Positions 11,888 through 24,702 of a stretch of DNA of 64,000 bases are shown here, piece after piece. The notes under the pieces are model-generated. The model was given only the letters and a program-made list of their open reading frames with translations, made no database searches and was not told where the DNA came from. Both the position numbers and the translations under genes were made by a program. Origin of the DNA: Paramacrobiotus metropolitanus (taxonomy: Eukaryota > Tardigrada > Eutardigrada > Parachela > Macrobiotidae); NCBI RefSeq assembly GCF_019649055.1, contig NW_026570297.1, forward strand, positions 558,001 to 622,000. Reading direction: 5' to 3'. Position 1 is the first letter of the stretch. Each line of letters opens with the position of its first letter.

Positions 11888-13847
11888 GTCGAACTTTGAG
11901 CTGGAGTTTATCGCCAGGACTACAAAATTGTGCACAACTTATCCAAATATGATGTTCATAGATAACAGATTTACATAGATACACCGTCATTAGAGCTGGG
12001 CGCAGGGCAGGGATCCTGTCCTGAACCTGCAGGATCCTGTCCCTGCAGGACAGTTTCAGGGTAAAATGCTGACCTGAAATTTGTTTCAGGTTCAGGTTCA
12101 GGGCAATTAAACTCCCTGAAAGTTCAGGGACAGGGCGTACCTTAGTCCTGCAGGAATCCTGAATTTTTCAAAAAAATTGCAGTTATCGGAATTTCAAAGT
12201 TGCGAAAGTAAAACATGGCGCCCGCAAGTAGACAATTGCGGGTGATGGCCCTAAAAAGTGCATAAAGCGCTAAAAAGCGCAGAAAAACTCGCTACCTCAT
12301 TACACTACACTACGAAATGCGTGCTTAGCTCGTTTCGCTACTGGCTTCGTATCGTCTTTCAAATGTGCAGATGCGGAAAAAATTATACAAGTACATTTTA
12401 AGTTATTTAACTCAAACACGCTCAGGATTTCAGGTCAGGCTCAGGGTGAACACTTTCAGGCTCAGGACAGGTTCAGGTAGATCACCAAGGTGAGTTTCAG
12501 GGACAGGACAGGTTCAGGGAGGGAAAAATTGAAAAAGTACAGGTTCAGGGCAATCTAACCGTCCTGTTCCCAGCCCTAACCGTCATACACGATAAAAGTT
12601 ACATACCTAGATAATAGCTATTTACTATATTCTCAGAGGATATAGATTTACTATATCTTCTTAGAATTGACTGTAAATGTTTACGGTGAAAGAAACAAAT
12701 CAGTTTGCGACTTTATGTACAACTACAAAGTATGTACGTCGTATGGCGACGTATGCTTTCACTTCGTTTAATACTCGTAGTAAATTATGCTTTCTGTTGG
12801 ACAGCGCTATAGCCAGCGACTTCACATTCGAGTGTATTAATACGACCGGAAGATGGCGGAAGTCTTATAGCTACTCACTCGAGCAGCCTTTAATTTGTTT
12901 GAGCGCCACACGTAGGCGGTGGGCGCCACACTGGTGAAGTCGCTGAACGCGCAATCTTTACCGCCGGCCACTGTTCAGGGAGCATGCGCGAGCGTTATCT
13001 TATTGCACAATATAGAGATGGATATTAACCAATTCTAGAGTATGCTTACATAATTATTTATTTAATGAACTAAGGTACCAAGATAATCAGATTCGGGGGT
13101 AGGCTCTCAGTTGGTCATATCGAATGATCAGCTAGGTGCACCGTCCGTACGTATGACCTTTTCGATTCCCATCGACATCATTTGTTTCGTTTTCCGCTTG
13201 CCGGTAATTTCTTAGTTTCTGTCGAAATATAATTATATCGCGTTTTTAAAAAGGAATCTGTGTTGAACATATTGTGGTTTGTCATTGAAAATTTTTGGCC
13301 ATACATTTTCAGGAACTGCAATTAATTTCCACCAAAACTTCCCACGTTTTGTGATTATGGGCATCCTGCTAAATTCGTTCATCCCGATTTCTTAGAAAAA
13401 AGTACTGATGTCTACTGCACGTGATGCCTTATCCTAATTAGTATAGTAATATGGAGCACTTAATATTTTACGAAACGATTGACAGTTAACGTAAAGTACC
13501 GTAGTACTTAGCAAGTATAACTTTTAAAACTGCTTTCGTTTTCTAATACGCTTTCTTACCATCTACCGTCCCCGGTTGAAACTTGACTGTTACGTAGTTG
13601 TTGTTTGAATTGCCAAGTACTGTACCTGTATTTTATGAAATAAAGCTCGTTAGTACTGTACCAATATAAAAAGCTGTAACATCCTTATTAAGCTAAATGC
13701 ATGCACTGGCTCATGCCGGTTTCATCATGGGTCCAGAAAAGCGTAGAAACACTTTGCTGATTAATGCATTGAAACATGCGTGCAGTTTATTTGGTGCGTT
13801 CGAAAGCACCTTACACGAAATTAACAAATGCAACCGCATTAGGGTAA
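11888..13847. other. Intergenic DNA holding a hAT element
   Basis: Contains the hAT-type element at 11991-12578 and a possible small element at about 12814-12945 bounded by the exact 12-base inverted pair CAGCGACTTCAC/GTGAAGTCGCTG. The rest shows no supported gene. Confidence 0.6.
11991..12578. mobile_element. Non-autonomous hAT-type element with 8-bp target duplication
   Basis: Both sides carry ACCGTCAT (11983-11990 and 12579-12586), an 8-base target duplication as made by hAT transposases. The ends are inverted: TAGAGCTGGGCGCAGG on the left and, read in reverse complement, TAGGGCTGGGAACAGG on the right. The sub-terminal parts are built from degenerate CAGGTTCAGG/CCTGAACCTG repeats. No transposase frame is present, so it would need help in trans. 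Confidence 0.88.
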
Positions 13848-16679
13848 TTAGATAGTCACTGTCGTAGTGTCCTCAAAAGGGTGTATTCCGTAACAGCACT
13901 GGCGAAATGGTCGCCTAATATTATTATCATAATTTAGATCCGCAACGCTGCGAGTTATGCGCAAAATATCATGGCTAAAAATATTCCATGAAACGTGACT
14001 GTACCAGTAATACATCCATGAATTATCAACCGTCGACACCCACCAGGCACAACCCAAATGCCGGAAGTCCCTAAACGCGTGGGTCACGTCTTCTTTCGAG
14101 GAGTTGGCCGGAGTCAGGAGCACCATTTCCGCCAACAGCAATGTGTCACAGAGGGCACCCCATGACCAGGTTGACTGTTGCGCTATTTGCCGGTGTGAAG
14201 GGCCTTCCGGAAGAACATCCCGGTAATCAGCGCTCATGTACGAGAGGACCAACATGCGCACTTTTATCTGCATGGCGGTTAACATCAACGCCACGATGTG
14301 CACCAGATCACGTGCACGATGCTGGCGCCGATGCGAGGGAACGGTGATGATCAGCACTTTGGTGGAAGCGGATACGAAGTGAAATAGTTTCCGGGCTAAT
14401 GTCGTCTTCATGCTGGGAGAATCCGTCTCCGTCTCGATGCATGCGGAGGAGGAGGTGCAGCGGACGATGGCGTCCCAGTCGCGGCAGATGCGCCGGCATG
14501 GTGCCAGCCGATCCGCAGTAAGGTACGACAATATGTCCGCTGTGAGTTCGAGAGGGATATGTGAAAAGGGCATGTCTGCACAGTGGTTGTATTGCAGTTG
14601 ATCATTTCTTGCAGCAAAACCGGAAACCTGGAGATATACACCAAATGTACTTGTACTGGTGTCTTGATCATGATTCATGATTACTTGCATTAGTTAATTA
14701 CTTGCTGTTGCATGATCTTATGACTTATGATAGTCATGTTCGGCGCTCAGATAAGTGACTAAGTGCAAAAGCAGCACAAAGTGCCCAACAAGTGTGTAAC
14801 TAAGTGCACATAGTTTATGCTTTTCAACTGACAAATCATCTGCTAATATTCGCATAGTGCATAATACGGATGTACTAGTTCTGAACTTGAGAATTTTTGA
14901 ACTGAATTTTACCGACTACAAGAAGCCTAGAGCATACGCTTACCACGAGCGAGTGCGAAGAATGACCAGCAAGGAGGACGGCGTGCATAGGAAGGCCTCC
15001 TAGTATATTCGTGCGGGAATTCCGTCTTTTCTGGCGTTTTTTTGGCACTGCATCCACGTCGTGTGCGCTAACTAGATTTTCTTCGTGTCTCCTTTGTTGA
15101 GAGCGCAGTATGCGATTTACCAACCGCATGGATTTCCTCTGGACAACAGAAACATAAATGTAATGTCTTAGTTTTACAGTATTGCCATTTCTGGCAAATG
15201 AATACTAGTATACTCGTAGATTTTGATACTAACCATAACTATTTACTCAGTGGTTGGAAATTATATATGTAAATAACAATGTAATAATGATATACCGTAT
15301 TTTACCAATTATACAGTGACCTGGGTCGCTAATACAATATTTGATACCGTATTACCAAATATACAGTGACCTTGGTCCTAGATTTTGATACTAACCATAA
15401 GTAATTACTCAGTGGTTTGGTTTGGATAGAGATTTTGGTTGTTTTTTTAATGTTTAAATTTTAACTGTAAAGTAGTGTGCCCGCGCTACTCAGTGGTTGA
15501 AAGTTCTAATTATGTAAATAATGATGTAGTCATGACATACCGTATTTAACCAGACTTATGCAGTGACCTGGGTCGCTCTTTCTTTGTAATTGTAAAGGTT
15601 TTGGAGAGCTATAATATATGAGAGCTTCGCAGAAGTTTTATCTTAATCTAATGCTCGGAAGAGAAAATTGTATATCATTGCATTACGTAAAATAACCATA
15701 GGCAAACTTCTACGATTGCAATAGAAGTTTTACGTTTACTTTTACGTAAATACGTGTTTACTTTGGCAGGTTCGTATGTGGGTAATTAAACCGATAAGGA
15801 CATGATGTGATATTGATAACTATAATTATTTCGTGGTGGGTTTCTAAATTGGGACGTGTTACTAATTGGCAAATAATGCGATAATTCGTGCAGCTGTTCT
15901 ACGCGATTATTCCGTAGAAATACAAGTTCCTTGTACAAGTTCCTACTAAGTATTTGGGCAACAATACGATCACTTACGCAATTCTCAGCGGTCATTTCAA
16001 TGTCAGGCTTCTGCTCACTGCAGATTGAAATGTAACACAGCGTGACCCTGTCCGGCATCACATCAACACGGACAAAAATGGTTTCTGTCACGTGATTCCA
16101 AGTGTCCCGGAATCCCGGTGTCCTAGTCAATTTCCTGGCACTGCGACCAGTTAACTCCACCTGATGTATGCGGAAATTGAAATTAAAGGGATACTCGTCA
16201 TAAAGTCGATGCGGATAAGCAGTCCGCAACCATCGATTGGCCAGGGTCGATTCTATTCGCTGAACTCTGCCAGAATCGACAAATTCCCGAGTGGTCTTCC
16301 CGTCCATTACCACTTCCACCAGGGCACATGAGGCAGCTTGGCGATCGATAACTTTTACAAGTTGCTGACCAGGATACCAGTACCACGGTTGATCGGGGTG
16401 GCGCTGCAGCAGGACATGGACATTTCGCTCGTAATCAAATTCAGTTATAACGCGAGATTTCTGATATGATGCCGATGGGCCGTCGGCGATCCTGGCGTCA
16501 TGCTGGAATGCCACATTACAATTGATTGGAACACGCTCGGCTCGGTGATTCGGGTAGTCGAAATCCACAACGGGATCGCCACGCTCCGGCTCCAGATCGA
16601 CAATCATCCCATGACGTATCAGTCCGTTGTTGTCCTTCACGTCTACAATGCCGTAGCGCCAAACGTTGCTTTTGAACAT
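13848..16679 (-). CDS. AF2: Tudor-like/F-box fusion protein
   Basis: Exons 16679-15978, 15138-14944, 14627-13848 (558 aa), all phase 0, with donors GTAAGT and GTAAGC. Exon 1 starts MFKSNVWRYGIVDV; relative to paralogues it has about 15 extra residues between the two repeats (around SASYQKSRVITEFDYER). The linker carries KKRQKRR and is longer than usual. The F-box is near the start of exon 3 (IPLELTADILSYLT...CRRICRDWD). The C-terminal tail runs past the usual end by about 30 residues. The first intron carries a repeated block (15215-15580). Expected role: Skp1-binding adaptor. The exact acceptor of exon 3 is my choice (ATATCTCCAG), because it keeps phase 0. Confidence 0.82.
15215..15580. repeat. 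Repeated blocks in the first intron of AF2
   Basis: TAGATTTTGATACTAACCAT occurs at about 15216 and 15381, and a block running from ACTCAGTGGTTG to CAGTGACCTGGGTCGCT occurs at about 15244-15331 and 15488-15578 with changes. A third partial copy (ACAGTGACCTTGGTC) lies between. Confidence 0.75.
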
Positions 16680-17182
16680 AATTGTGCATACACTACTAGT
16701 ACTAGTGCATACAGTTTTCTGAGATATTTTTTAGCGAAACCAGAATTTAGTATGTGCCTATTGTGGATGTATAAAACGGATTGATACATAGAATCACAGA
16801 AATGATAACCACTGATTTACAGTAAACTGGTCTAATTTTCTGCAATGCGTACAAGAGCAGATCAGATACGGTCGCCAAAAATCCATGGAAAGTGGAAAGC
16901 ATTCGATCACATTCTCTTGCGGTGGTCTAGAAAGGAAAGATATATTTTTACGCAGGCGCTGCACGGTTGAAACGGGCAAGCCTAATATAACATTTGGCAG
17001 ACGTAGTCTGTCTATATATTATATTAGTATAGGATCCAACGTGTAACTGAAAGGTTACTGAAAGGTCAGGATGATTCTCTCTGTTCTGAGCTTTTGCGTC
17101 TGTCTATCCTCTAACGGGGAAAAGATGGAAAGTAAAGGACACTAAAGGTTAGCCTCAATCCTGCCTGTTCAGCTGCCGATTT

Positions 17183-17257
17183 TCTGTCGGATTCCCATTC
17201 GAAGAGATGCTGTACAATGTACTGGTGCAGCATCTCTTCGAATGGAATCCGACAGAG
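17183..17257. repeat. Long near-perfect hairpin (29-30 bp stem)
   Basis: The left arm 17183-17212 and right arm 17228-17256 are complementary, with one bulged base and a 15-base loop. The size is that of a microRNA precursor, but no expression evidence is available; it could equally be a fold-back repeat. Confidence 0.85.
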
Positions 17258-17273
17258 ATACTAATAGATGCAT

Positions 17274-17310
17274 CTTTGCGATACATGTACAGTGTACATG
17301 TATCGCAAAG
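17274..17310. repeat. 37-bp palindrome
   Basis: CTTTGCGATACATGTACA, one base, then its exact reverse complement. It follows the larger hairpin by only 17 bases. Confidence 0.9.
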
Positions 17311-18778
17311 CTGAACTATAGACTGTCGGTATTCCAGCACCAGTATCAGTGGATGACTCCCCTCATTCTCCATTCTATGTATCGGCGCTCAGAAAAAAAT
17401 CATTGAACTAGAACACTTAATTGCTCATTTCCCAGGACAAGAATGCAGTGTCCAGGCTGAGCAGGAGAATATGAAATGAAAAGGAATGCAGGTCAAGAAA
17501 ACGTATTGCTGTACATCAGAATTGTTCAGACATTCCCAAATTCTAGAAATTCCACGTTAGATTAATTTGGACAACTCGTACGCAGAGTCGCAGATAACGC
17601 ATTGTTCCGATTTGACTAGCATCAATGAAATTCAAATTTTCATTACGCTAATAACAAATTCTCTTGCACGGCTGCAGTATTTTGGCTTTTGTCGCATTTA
17701 TTCTTAATCAATCCACGCGCCTGCGTAAGGCTTCCGTAGGAAGCGTTCCGAAGGAGTTTCAGAGAAGAGACTGGGCAGAGACGATGCGATGCGGTAGCTA
17801 AACAAGGCAATAAAACTTGCTCCCCTAAACGCTGCATTAGAAGGCCTACTTCGTCACTATGCCACCTGCTACGTGTCTGCATTCTTATTCCCACGAAAAT
17901 ATCCTTATTAGCGTCTGGAATTTTGCCATACAAAGCGCATTTGGTTGCATAATACCGTAGCGCAAATAGATACGTGCACTCGTCATAACAGTCCGTGATC
18001 ACTGATATTTAACTACAGCAGCGGTGATTGCTATCCTGTTAATTATTATCTACAAAGTACAAATGCACTTAAGCCACCGCGCGCTATAAAAATGTAAAAA
18101 AATATACATAACTATATGTACATAAAAAAATACATAATAAAATGTACATACATAACCCTTACTACGTAGAAAAAAAAATTGTGTAAAGTGTACGGTGGCC
18201 AGTGTACACGTAGACGGGAAGTACAGACTACAGAAGTACATCCAAAATTGAAATTATCGGTGACCTTAATAGTTTAATACCACTCCCGCTCAAAAACTGC
18301 TCACCAATAACGGATCGTTCATACTCGTAATCCGGAAATGGTCACACGTTCGAGCCAGCAGAATTCACCACTTATATCTAAGAAATTACCACTAACTTTT
18401 CAAAAAAACTCCTTCGGAATGTTTCCTAGTGCGGAAACCTTACGTAGGCATGTGGACTGATTAGGAACAAATGTGGAAAATTTTAGGAACAAATGGATCT
18501 ACGAAAGCCCGCCCTGCCATGAACACAACGCATTGACATTTTCGGATTATTTTAAGATTAATTATCATCCGAAAGTCGGAAACCAACAGATGAACACATG
18601 ACCCACAATAACGTTTCTTATTATTATCTCTTAGGCCCAAAAAGTAAGAATACAACGCCTTGGAAAACCTGATGCTGAAAATCCGCTATCAAAACAAGAA
18701 AAACACTTTCCACTCAAAAAGATCTGACCCCCACCTCAAGTGCAAGCAAGCTGAGAATGACACGAATGCAACGACGAT

Positions 18779-20915
18779 TTAACAAGATGTCTTGGTCATA
18801 TTCATGACGCTTCTCCGCAGCCGCAACACTGTAGACCGCATGTTAAATTCACCTACAAACCCCTTAGGAAGCTCGTTCTTCAACCACAAGATGTCTTTTA
18901 CATGGCGAAATTCTTGCAGACTGGTTAGCACATCTCCTTCCGAGCATTTCTCACTTATCACAAGGAAAACTTCTGCCAGGATCAACTTCCGGCACAGGGC
19001 CCGCCACGACCAAGAAGGCAACAAATTTCGTGCCGGGGGCGCAGGCAGCACATCGCGGTAATTAGCACTCATGTGTGCCAGGACAATCACGCGCACTGTG
19101 GCATTCATCACGGCCAGCATTGTGGCCACCAGGGGAACGATGTTATTGGCTGGCGGATAGATTAAACGGTCAAGCTGGAACACGGTCAGCACACGCACGG
19201 TGGTCGTAGTGCAGACTGTTTTGTAAAGTGCCCATGCTAGCGCTGTTCGCATGCGCGGAGACGCTGCATTAATTTCGATGCGGACCGAGGAGGAGCACGT
19301 GATGATGGTGTCCCAGTTGCGGCAGACGCGGCGGCATCGTGTCCGCCTTTCCGCGGAGAGATAGTCCAGGGTTTCCGTCAGGAGTTCGGGAGGCAAATGC
19401 GACAGCGCTGCAGTGTCGTTTTCGAAATCACCAGCCTAAGTCACATACAACAGTTCAAACATGTCCGTGAAATCAAATTAACGAATTTATAAAAAATCCT
19501 CAGAAATTAAAAGCGGCAAATCGTGAAACCAAAGACTCCAGAGTCACGGATATTTGAAACATTTTACGGGACAAACTCGAGTGACGTTCTTCGGCTTCGG
19601 CTACAGGATAAGTACGCAGGGATGCAGCGTTTTATTCCATTTTACTATTTTCTAATGTATGCACATGTGCGTTAAAATAAAATAATTTTCAAGTACGTTC
19701 CGAAGAAAACTGTCCAGTATTTGGACAACAACGCGACATCTTTGTAGGAGTGTACATACGCTGCCCAAGACCATACCTGTGTTTGAGGGAGGATTTCGCC
19801 TGGGTTGGCAAGTTTCATTCTCTGTCGTTTTTCTTCCTCGTCTTTCTGATCATAATCTCTCACACGTTTCTCGCGTTTTCTTTTATGATAACCCAGTAAA
19901 GAGTCCAACTTTAGCAGCACTTTCAACTGCAATTAACAACGAGCAGCTGCATTAGATTAGTATTGTTTACTTACGCATTCGGCACTCCCATATTCAAAAC
20001 AGAAAATTTAATTCAAATCGCAAAAAGAAACTTTAACGATAGACTGATAAAATAGTGTACATTTATCAATTCATTTAGTACTAATATTCTACTCGTATTT
20101 CAAAGTTTCTGTTAGCTTTCCATTTCCCTTCAGTTTAAATATTTTGCAATCACAAATGCGTAGCACGCAGGGCTTCTTATACTATTGAAACGTTTCAAAT
20201 AAAAAATACAACCAAAACTTTTTTACCAATTACTTACACAATCGTCCGCGGTAAGCTCATGTTTGTGTTTTGACGCCGTTACATAATGCATAAATAACTG
20301 CAGGTCCGGCAGCACTTCAGCCCGCACAAACATCGTGCTCGTTAACTTATTCCATGTTTCCCGAAATCCCGGCGTCTCCGCCAAGTAGCGTATTCCAGGA
20401 TAAAAGTTGGTCTTAACGCGATGTTTCCGAAAATGAATATTCTGCCGGGGAAATTCATCGTGGAACCGAGCCGACCTAGAGCCGCGTAACGACTTATTTG
20501 TCAGACAGTACTCCGTCGCGACCTGAATTCGATTCGCATCCACGAATTCAAATATGGTTTCCCCGTCGATAACGCATCTAACAAGAGAATGGGGGTTCAA
20601 GCGGCTGGAATCAGCGATTTGGAGACAAATTTCCCCAGGATACCAGGACCATGGTTGGTCTGGGCTGCGCTGATGGAGAATCTGCACCTGCTGTCCGATA
20701 GCAGGCTTGTCCACATACGGCCCTTTTTTAAACTTCTGTTGGAAGGCTACACAAATGCTCAGGGGAACACGGTCAGCGTGATGGCCAGGGTAGTCAAAAT
20801 CCACAAGGAGATCGCCGCCGTCTTCGACCAGATCAACGATTATTCCATGGCGAACCAGTCCGTAGCCGTCCCTTACATCCACGACGCCATAACACCAGAC
20901 ATTTTTCTGAAACAT
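18779..20915 (-). CDS. AF3: Tudor-like/F-box fusion protein
   Basis: Exons 20915-20238, 19926-19777, 19435-18779 (494 aa). Donors GTAAGT and GTATGG, acceptors TTGCAG and CTTAG, phase 0 throughout. Exon 1 starts MFQKNVWCYGVVDV; the two repeats (DGGDLLVDF; PDQPWSWYPG) and the FRETWNKLTSTMFVRAEV segment are intact. The linker includes HKRKREKRVRDYDQKDEEEK, strongly charged. The F-box begins LPPELLTETLDYL...RCRRVCRNWD. It belongs to the minus-strand subfamily with AF5 and AF6 and stands head-to-head with AF4, about 630 bases apart, across a conserved block (21145-21265). Confidence 0.87.
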
Positions 20916-21144
20916 TGCTAGCGGCCTCCGTCAATATGGATAACGTATCTACAAATTTTAAGGTACGGTTTTCCTTCACATTTGTAAATTAGGGTAAAAG
21001 GACGAAATCGGAAAAGACAAGAGAAAGAAGGCTTTCTATTTCTGACTATTTTTTGGCAGTCTTTTGCACCACTATACGGCGTACTGTTTTATCCACTTTA
21101 CAATAAGTCAACAGGTGGTCGCCGGCCGGAGGTGGCAGCTCTCA

Positions 21145-21265
21145 CCAACGACTACCGCCTCGATGCGTCGGCCATGTGGCCCATCACAAGCACTGATCGG
21201 CCATTGGTCAGACAACCGGAAATAACACGCTGTTGCCAACTGGTTGGTGGTTAGTCGATCCGATT
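21145..21265. promoter_or_regulatory. Conserved bidirectional intergenic block, copy 1 (AF3/AF4)
   Basis: Contains GACTACCGCCTCGATGCG, then ATTGGTCAGACAACCGGAAAT and a GTTGCCAACTGGTTGGTGGT end. The same order of words occurs between AF5 and relic a and between AF6 and AF7, always between divergent starts. Conservation in three intergenic spaces points to a shared promoter; the alternative is simply recent duplication. Confidence 0.6.
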
Positions 21266-21544
21266 GAAGTGCTAAGGCTGCCACCACCGGTTCACCCCAA
21301 TCAAAGCATATGTACAGAGTACAGAAAATTTTCTCTTGCTTTCGTAATGCCAAAATACTGGATTGTTTTGTTTGTTTGTAAGTTTTCTTACTCGCCTTTT
21401 GTCTTGTTTTGCTTTCTTTAAATTTGCAAGTAGTAATTTTTTAATTGTGCGCTCAGCTGCGCGGGAAACCTGAACCCTAAATCCTCAAATGCATGCAGCA
21501 AACTGAACTGTGTCATTCTAATACAGTGCAAGCATTTCGTTAAG

Positions 21545-23688
21545 ATGTTCAAAAATAATATCTGGCGTTATGGTGTCGTGGACGTGAAGGGCGATGACGG
21601 ATTAGTTCGCCACGGAATGATTGTTGACCTAGTGGAGAACGGAGGGGATTTCATTGTGGATTTTGACTATCCCGATCATCATGCCGACCGCATCCCTATC
21701 AGCAGTTGTGTAGTGCTTCGAAAAATTCGAAATAGGGACTTCAAAAAAGGGACTGATGTTGTAATCCTTAATCAAATCAACCGAAATCAGCCGTGGTGCT
21801 GGTATGCAGGGAAGCTACTCGTGACAGTAAACGATTACAATGCCCGCGGTAAACTCTATCACGCTTTGGTGGAAATTGACATCAATGGCGAAAAAGTGCA
21901 AAAATTCGTTAACTGCGATGAAATTCAAGTTGCTCGTGACTGGATCCCTCTGGCCGCGAAATCACAGGTCGTAGGGCGCTCGAAAAAAGTCTGTGACAAA
22001 TTTCCAAAGCGGGATCTTTATTTTCGTAAGCATCTCACGAGACTCGCCTATCAGCCAGCTGCACCCGAAGAAATTAATCGGCCAGAATTTCGGGATCTGT
22101 GGAATCGTGTGACGGAGTCTGTTTTAGTTGGTGTTAATGTGTTGAATGATGCGCTGATTGTTTCTTGCATTTCATCGGCGGAACCACTGTATGCGACTCA
22201 AAACGTATGTACGAGTACTTACACCCTTATTGGCTTCCAGTTTCCAAAATATATAATGAAATGTTGCTGATTTTGTACACACGAGGGATTACACACACTC
22301 GTATAAACACTTAGAAACTTACAGTAGTTATGTTTTTTTTTATTCGCGCTGTATTCTGTGGACTATGTATGTCGAGACTGTGAATAAGTTACAAGTGTGC
22401 ACAAATCTTGTATGTATATAAAAATTCAACACTCTGCATACTGCAGAAGTAAAGTGTACCGTATCTTGCACATAAATATGAAGGATTAGTGATTAGGTAC
22501 TTTTCTATGCACCTTATAGAAGGCTGGTAGTATCTGCACATTGCAAAAATTGGCGGCCCAATGCCCTTGCCACCTTCCAGTGCTATCCGAGCAGTGGAAG
22601 TATATCGGGAATATCGAGTATGTGTTTGCGTTTCTAAAAGTGTACGTATTTAATTGTCATTATAGTGATATGATAATATACGATATCATGTTTTATTTTT
22701 GCTATCAGGGAAAACAACTCCTCCGAGTAGAACTGGAATTAACCAACTATGGTAAGAAACTGCTATGGAAACGCAAGAGGGAAACTGATGACCGCGGTGC
22801 AGAGTGGACAGGAAGTGAACACAACGTTGCATCCGTAAAGCAAGATGCTAAAGCGATGCAAAGGAAAACTCAGTCTATGGTAAATGTTGCGATACAACAG
22901 ATCCCTTCTCTCCATATTATCTCTCGGAACACCCTGCAGTCGGCAACTGCGGTGTATTTTGGCGTACGAATTGCTGACGAAGTATACACCTATATATGCA
23001 GATATTTTTCTTACTACTGCAGATCCTAGATGCAGCCTACATGCCTGTGGAGACTAGTATTCCCTGGTCCCATTTACCACTGGAACTCGTATTCGAAACA
23101 CTGTCCTATCTGTCCATCGAGAAGCAAATGCGGTTGCGTCGGGTGTGCCGCAGCTGGACCAACGTACCTCCGGCGGCATTTACACATTTCTTCGTCGAAG
23201 TTGATCCTGGTGCGTCCTGCCCTCGAGCCAAACTAGCAACGACGTTGCATAAGACCGTCCGGGCGAGCACGAGAGTCCTGCTCATCACTGCCCCTGCACA
23301 ACTCCGACGGGACGGAAGTTGTCCTTTATACGTCTTACACACCATAGCGGGAATGTTGGTGGGGATGCAGATCTGCGTGCCGGTTATTATCCTGTCACAT
23401 TTACGCGCTACTTACTGGGATCTGCGAACACCTGATGCTACGGACAAGCGGGATCGGCTGCCATGGCGCGCTGTCTGTCAAAAGCTGGTGCTCCTTGAAG
23501 TGAAGGTCAACATGTCGTCGTGGGAAGCGGACATGGAAGGCTGTAAACTGCAAGAGATGCTGTTTTTCCCTCAACTACTCACTTTCACCCAGGTGACGGG
23601 AACCTTTTGGTTTCATCCCTATTCCAATGAAGGTCTGCATGTGGTCAAAAGTTTCATATACACCATGCAGAACCCTCTTTTGCAGTAG
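21545..23688 (+). CDS. AF4: Tudor-like/F-box fusion protein
   Basis: Exons 21545-22204, 22709-22879, 23023-23688 (498 aa), donors GTATGT and GTAAAT, acceptors GCTATCAG and TACTGCAG, phase 0. Exon 1 starts MFKNNIWRYGVVDV and keeps DGLVRHGMIVDLVENGGD and NQPWCWYAGK. The linker has KKLLWKRKRE. Exon 3 begins ILDAAYMPVETS and carries the F-box LPLELVFETLSYLSIEKQ...LRRVCRSW. With AF7 and AF11 it forms the second subfamily. The exon 3 C-terminal region (VRASTRVLLITAPAQLRR, then VPVIILSH) is conserved among these three. Expected partner: Skp1; target unknown. Confidence 0.87.
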
Positions 23689-24702
23689 ACTTAAAATACC
23701 GCAACATACATGTCCTTCCCAAATACGGCTGACAGACTATCCATATTTTCTACTTGTTACCTTTTGTTTGCATGGCGGAGTAATGTAGGTGTGTTCTCGT
23801 TGCTTTATGGCAAACGGTGCCAATCGGGTACGATGTAACAACAACCGAAACATCATCTATGGGGGGTTTGTGTTGTAGACAGTAGACCTAATCGACAATC
23901 ACCTTTCAAAATTTGGTAATGCACTAACACCGGTACCTCCTTTCACCTACATACTTCGAAATAAAGTCTGATAGTATTTTTAAAGCAAATTTACTGCGGT
24001 GTAACCGTGTAAAATGATAAGCTGGGTTTTTCTCCATTTGGTTCTGGAAATAGTTCCGTGACAGTGAAATCTGACTGGTTGGCCCCGATATTGATGGATT
24101 TAGCTAGAATAGAGGAGGCTTACAATTAGGGAAGTTGCAGAGATCTCCAGGTGGTAATTTTTTTATCCTCTAATTTTTTTCTCAATTTCCACTAGAAAGA
24201 AGTAGCACTAAGCACCTCCGGGCGCCTACCCTGGCCACAGGTGACCAGTGTGACATGTCAAGCACTTCCGCCCGTGTGTAGCAAGTTTTTAGAGTAATAC
24301 AATTCTATTGCTTGTGTTTTGAATTCTCCGAGCAATCTGCGGTTTACCGTTTACGTATGTACTGCAACAAAGTCTGGCTGTCTTAAAGTATTTATTCACT
24401 GTTTACTCGCACTCGATCACAAACTCCATAGAAAGCAGTATCCAAAGCAATAGGCTAATCCAGAATTTAATTATCCTATCTGACACCAACAGCAGAAACA
24501 ATTGACCGCACGCCGCGATGTCCACTCGACGCCACAATCTGGCTGTTAAAATTAATACTGTCGTCACCGTCAATAATACTGCAAGAATACAGAGACATCA
24601 ACCTGAATAATGGATATCTGCTGTGAAAAGGCGAAACACCTAAAAGACCTGAACACCCGGCGTACGTACAAACAAGGCAAGAAAAACGAATGCTACAACG
24701 GC
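23689..24702. other. Intergenic DNA between AF4 and AF5
   Basis: No supported gene. The part next to AF5 (about 24380-24600) resembles the flank downstream of AF6 (about 30540-30760; shared words such as ACAATTGACCG and CACTCGATCACAAA-like text), consistent with duplication of the whole unit including its 3' flank. Confidence 0.55.

Larger units (their letters stand above)
16680..18778. other. Intergenic DNA with strong hairpins
   Basis: Two hairpins at 17183-17310 are listed separately. A 119-codon minus-strand frame (18002-17643) has no family likeness or splice context and is left uncalled. Confidence 0.5.

Noticed and set aside
12814-12945. Possible small MITE with 12-bp inverted ends CAGCGACTTCAC
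   Set aside because: Ends are short and no target duplication was found; noted in the intergenic entry only.
17643-18002. 119-codon minus-strand frame
   Set aside because: No domain, no splice context and ordinary composition.
18300-18370. tRNA-like words (GTTCGAG) near 18350
   Set aside because: No matching T-arm, D-arm or acceptor stem can be folded.
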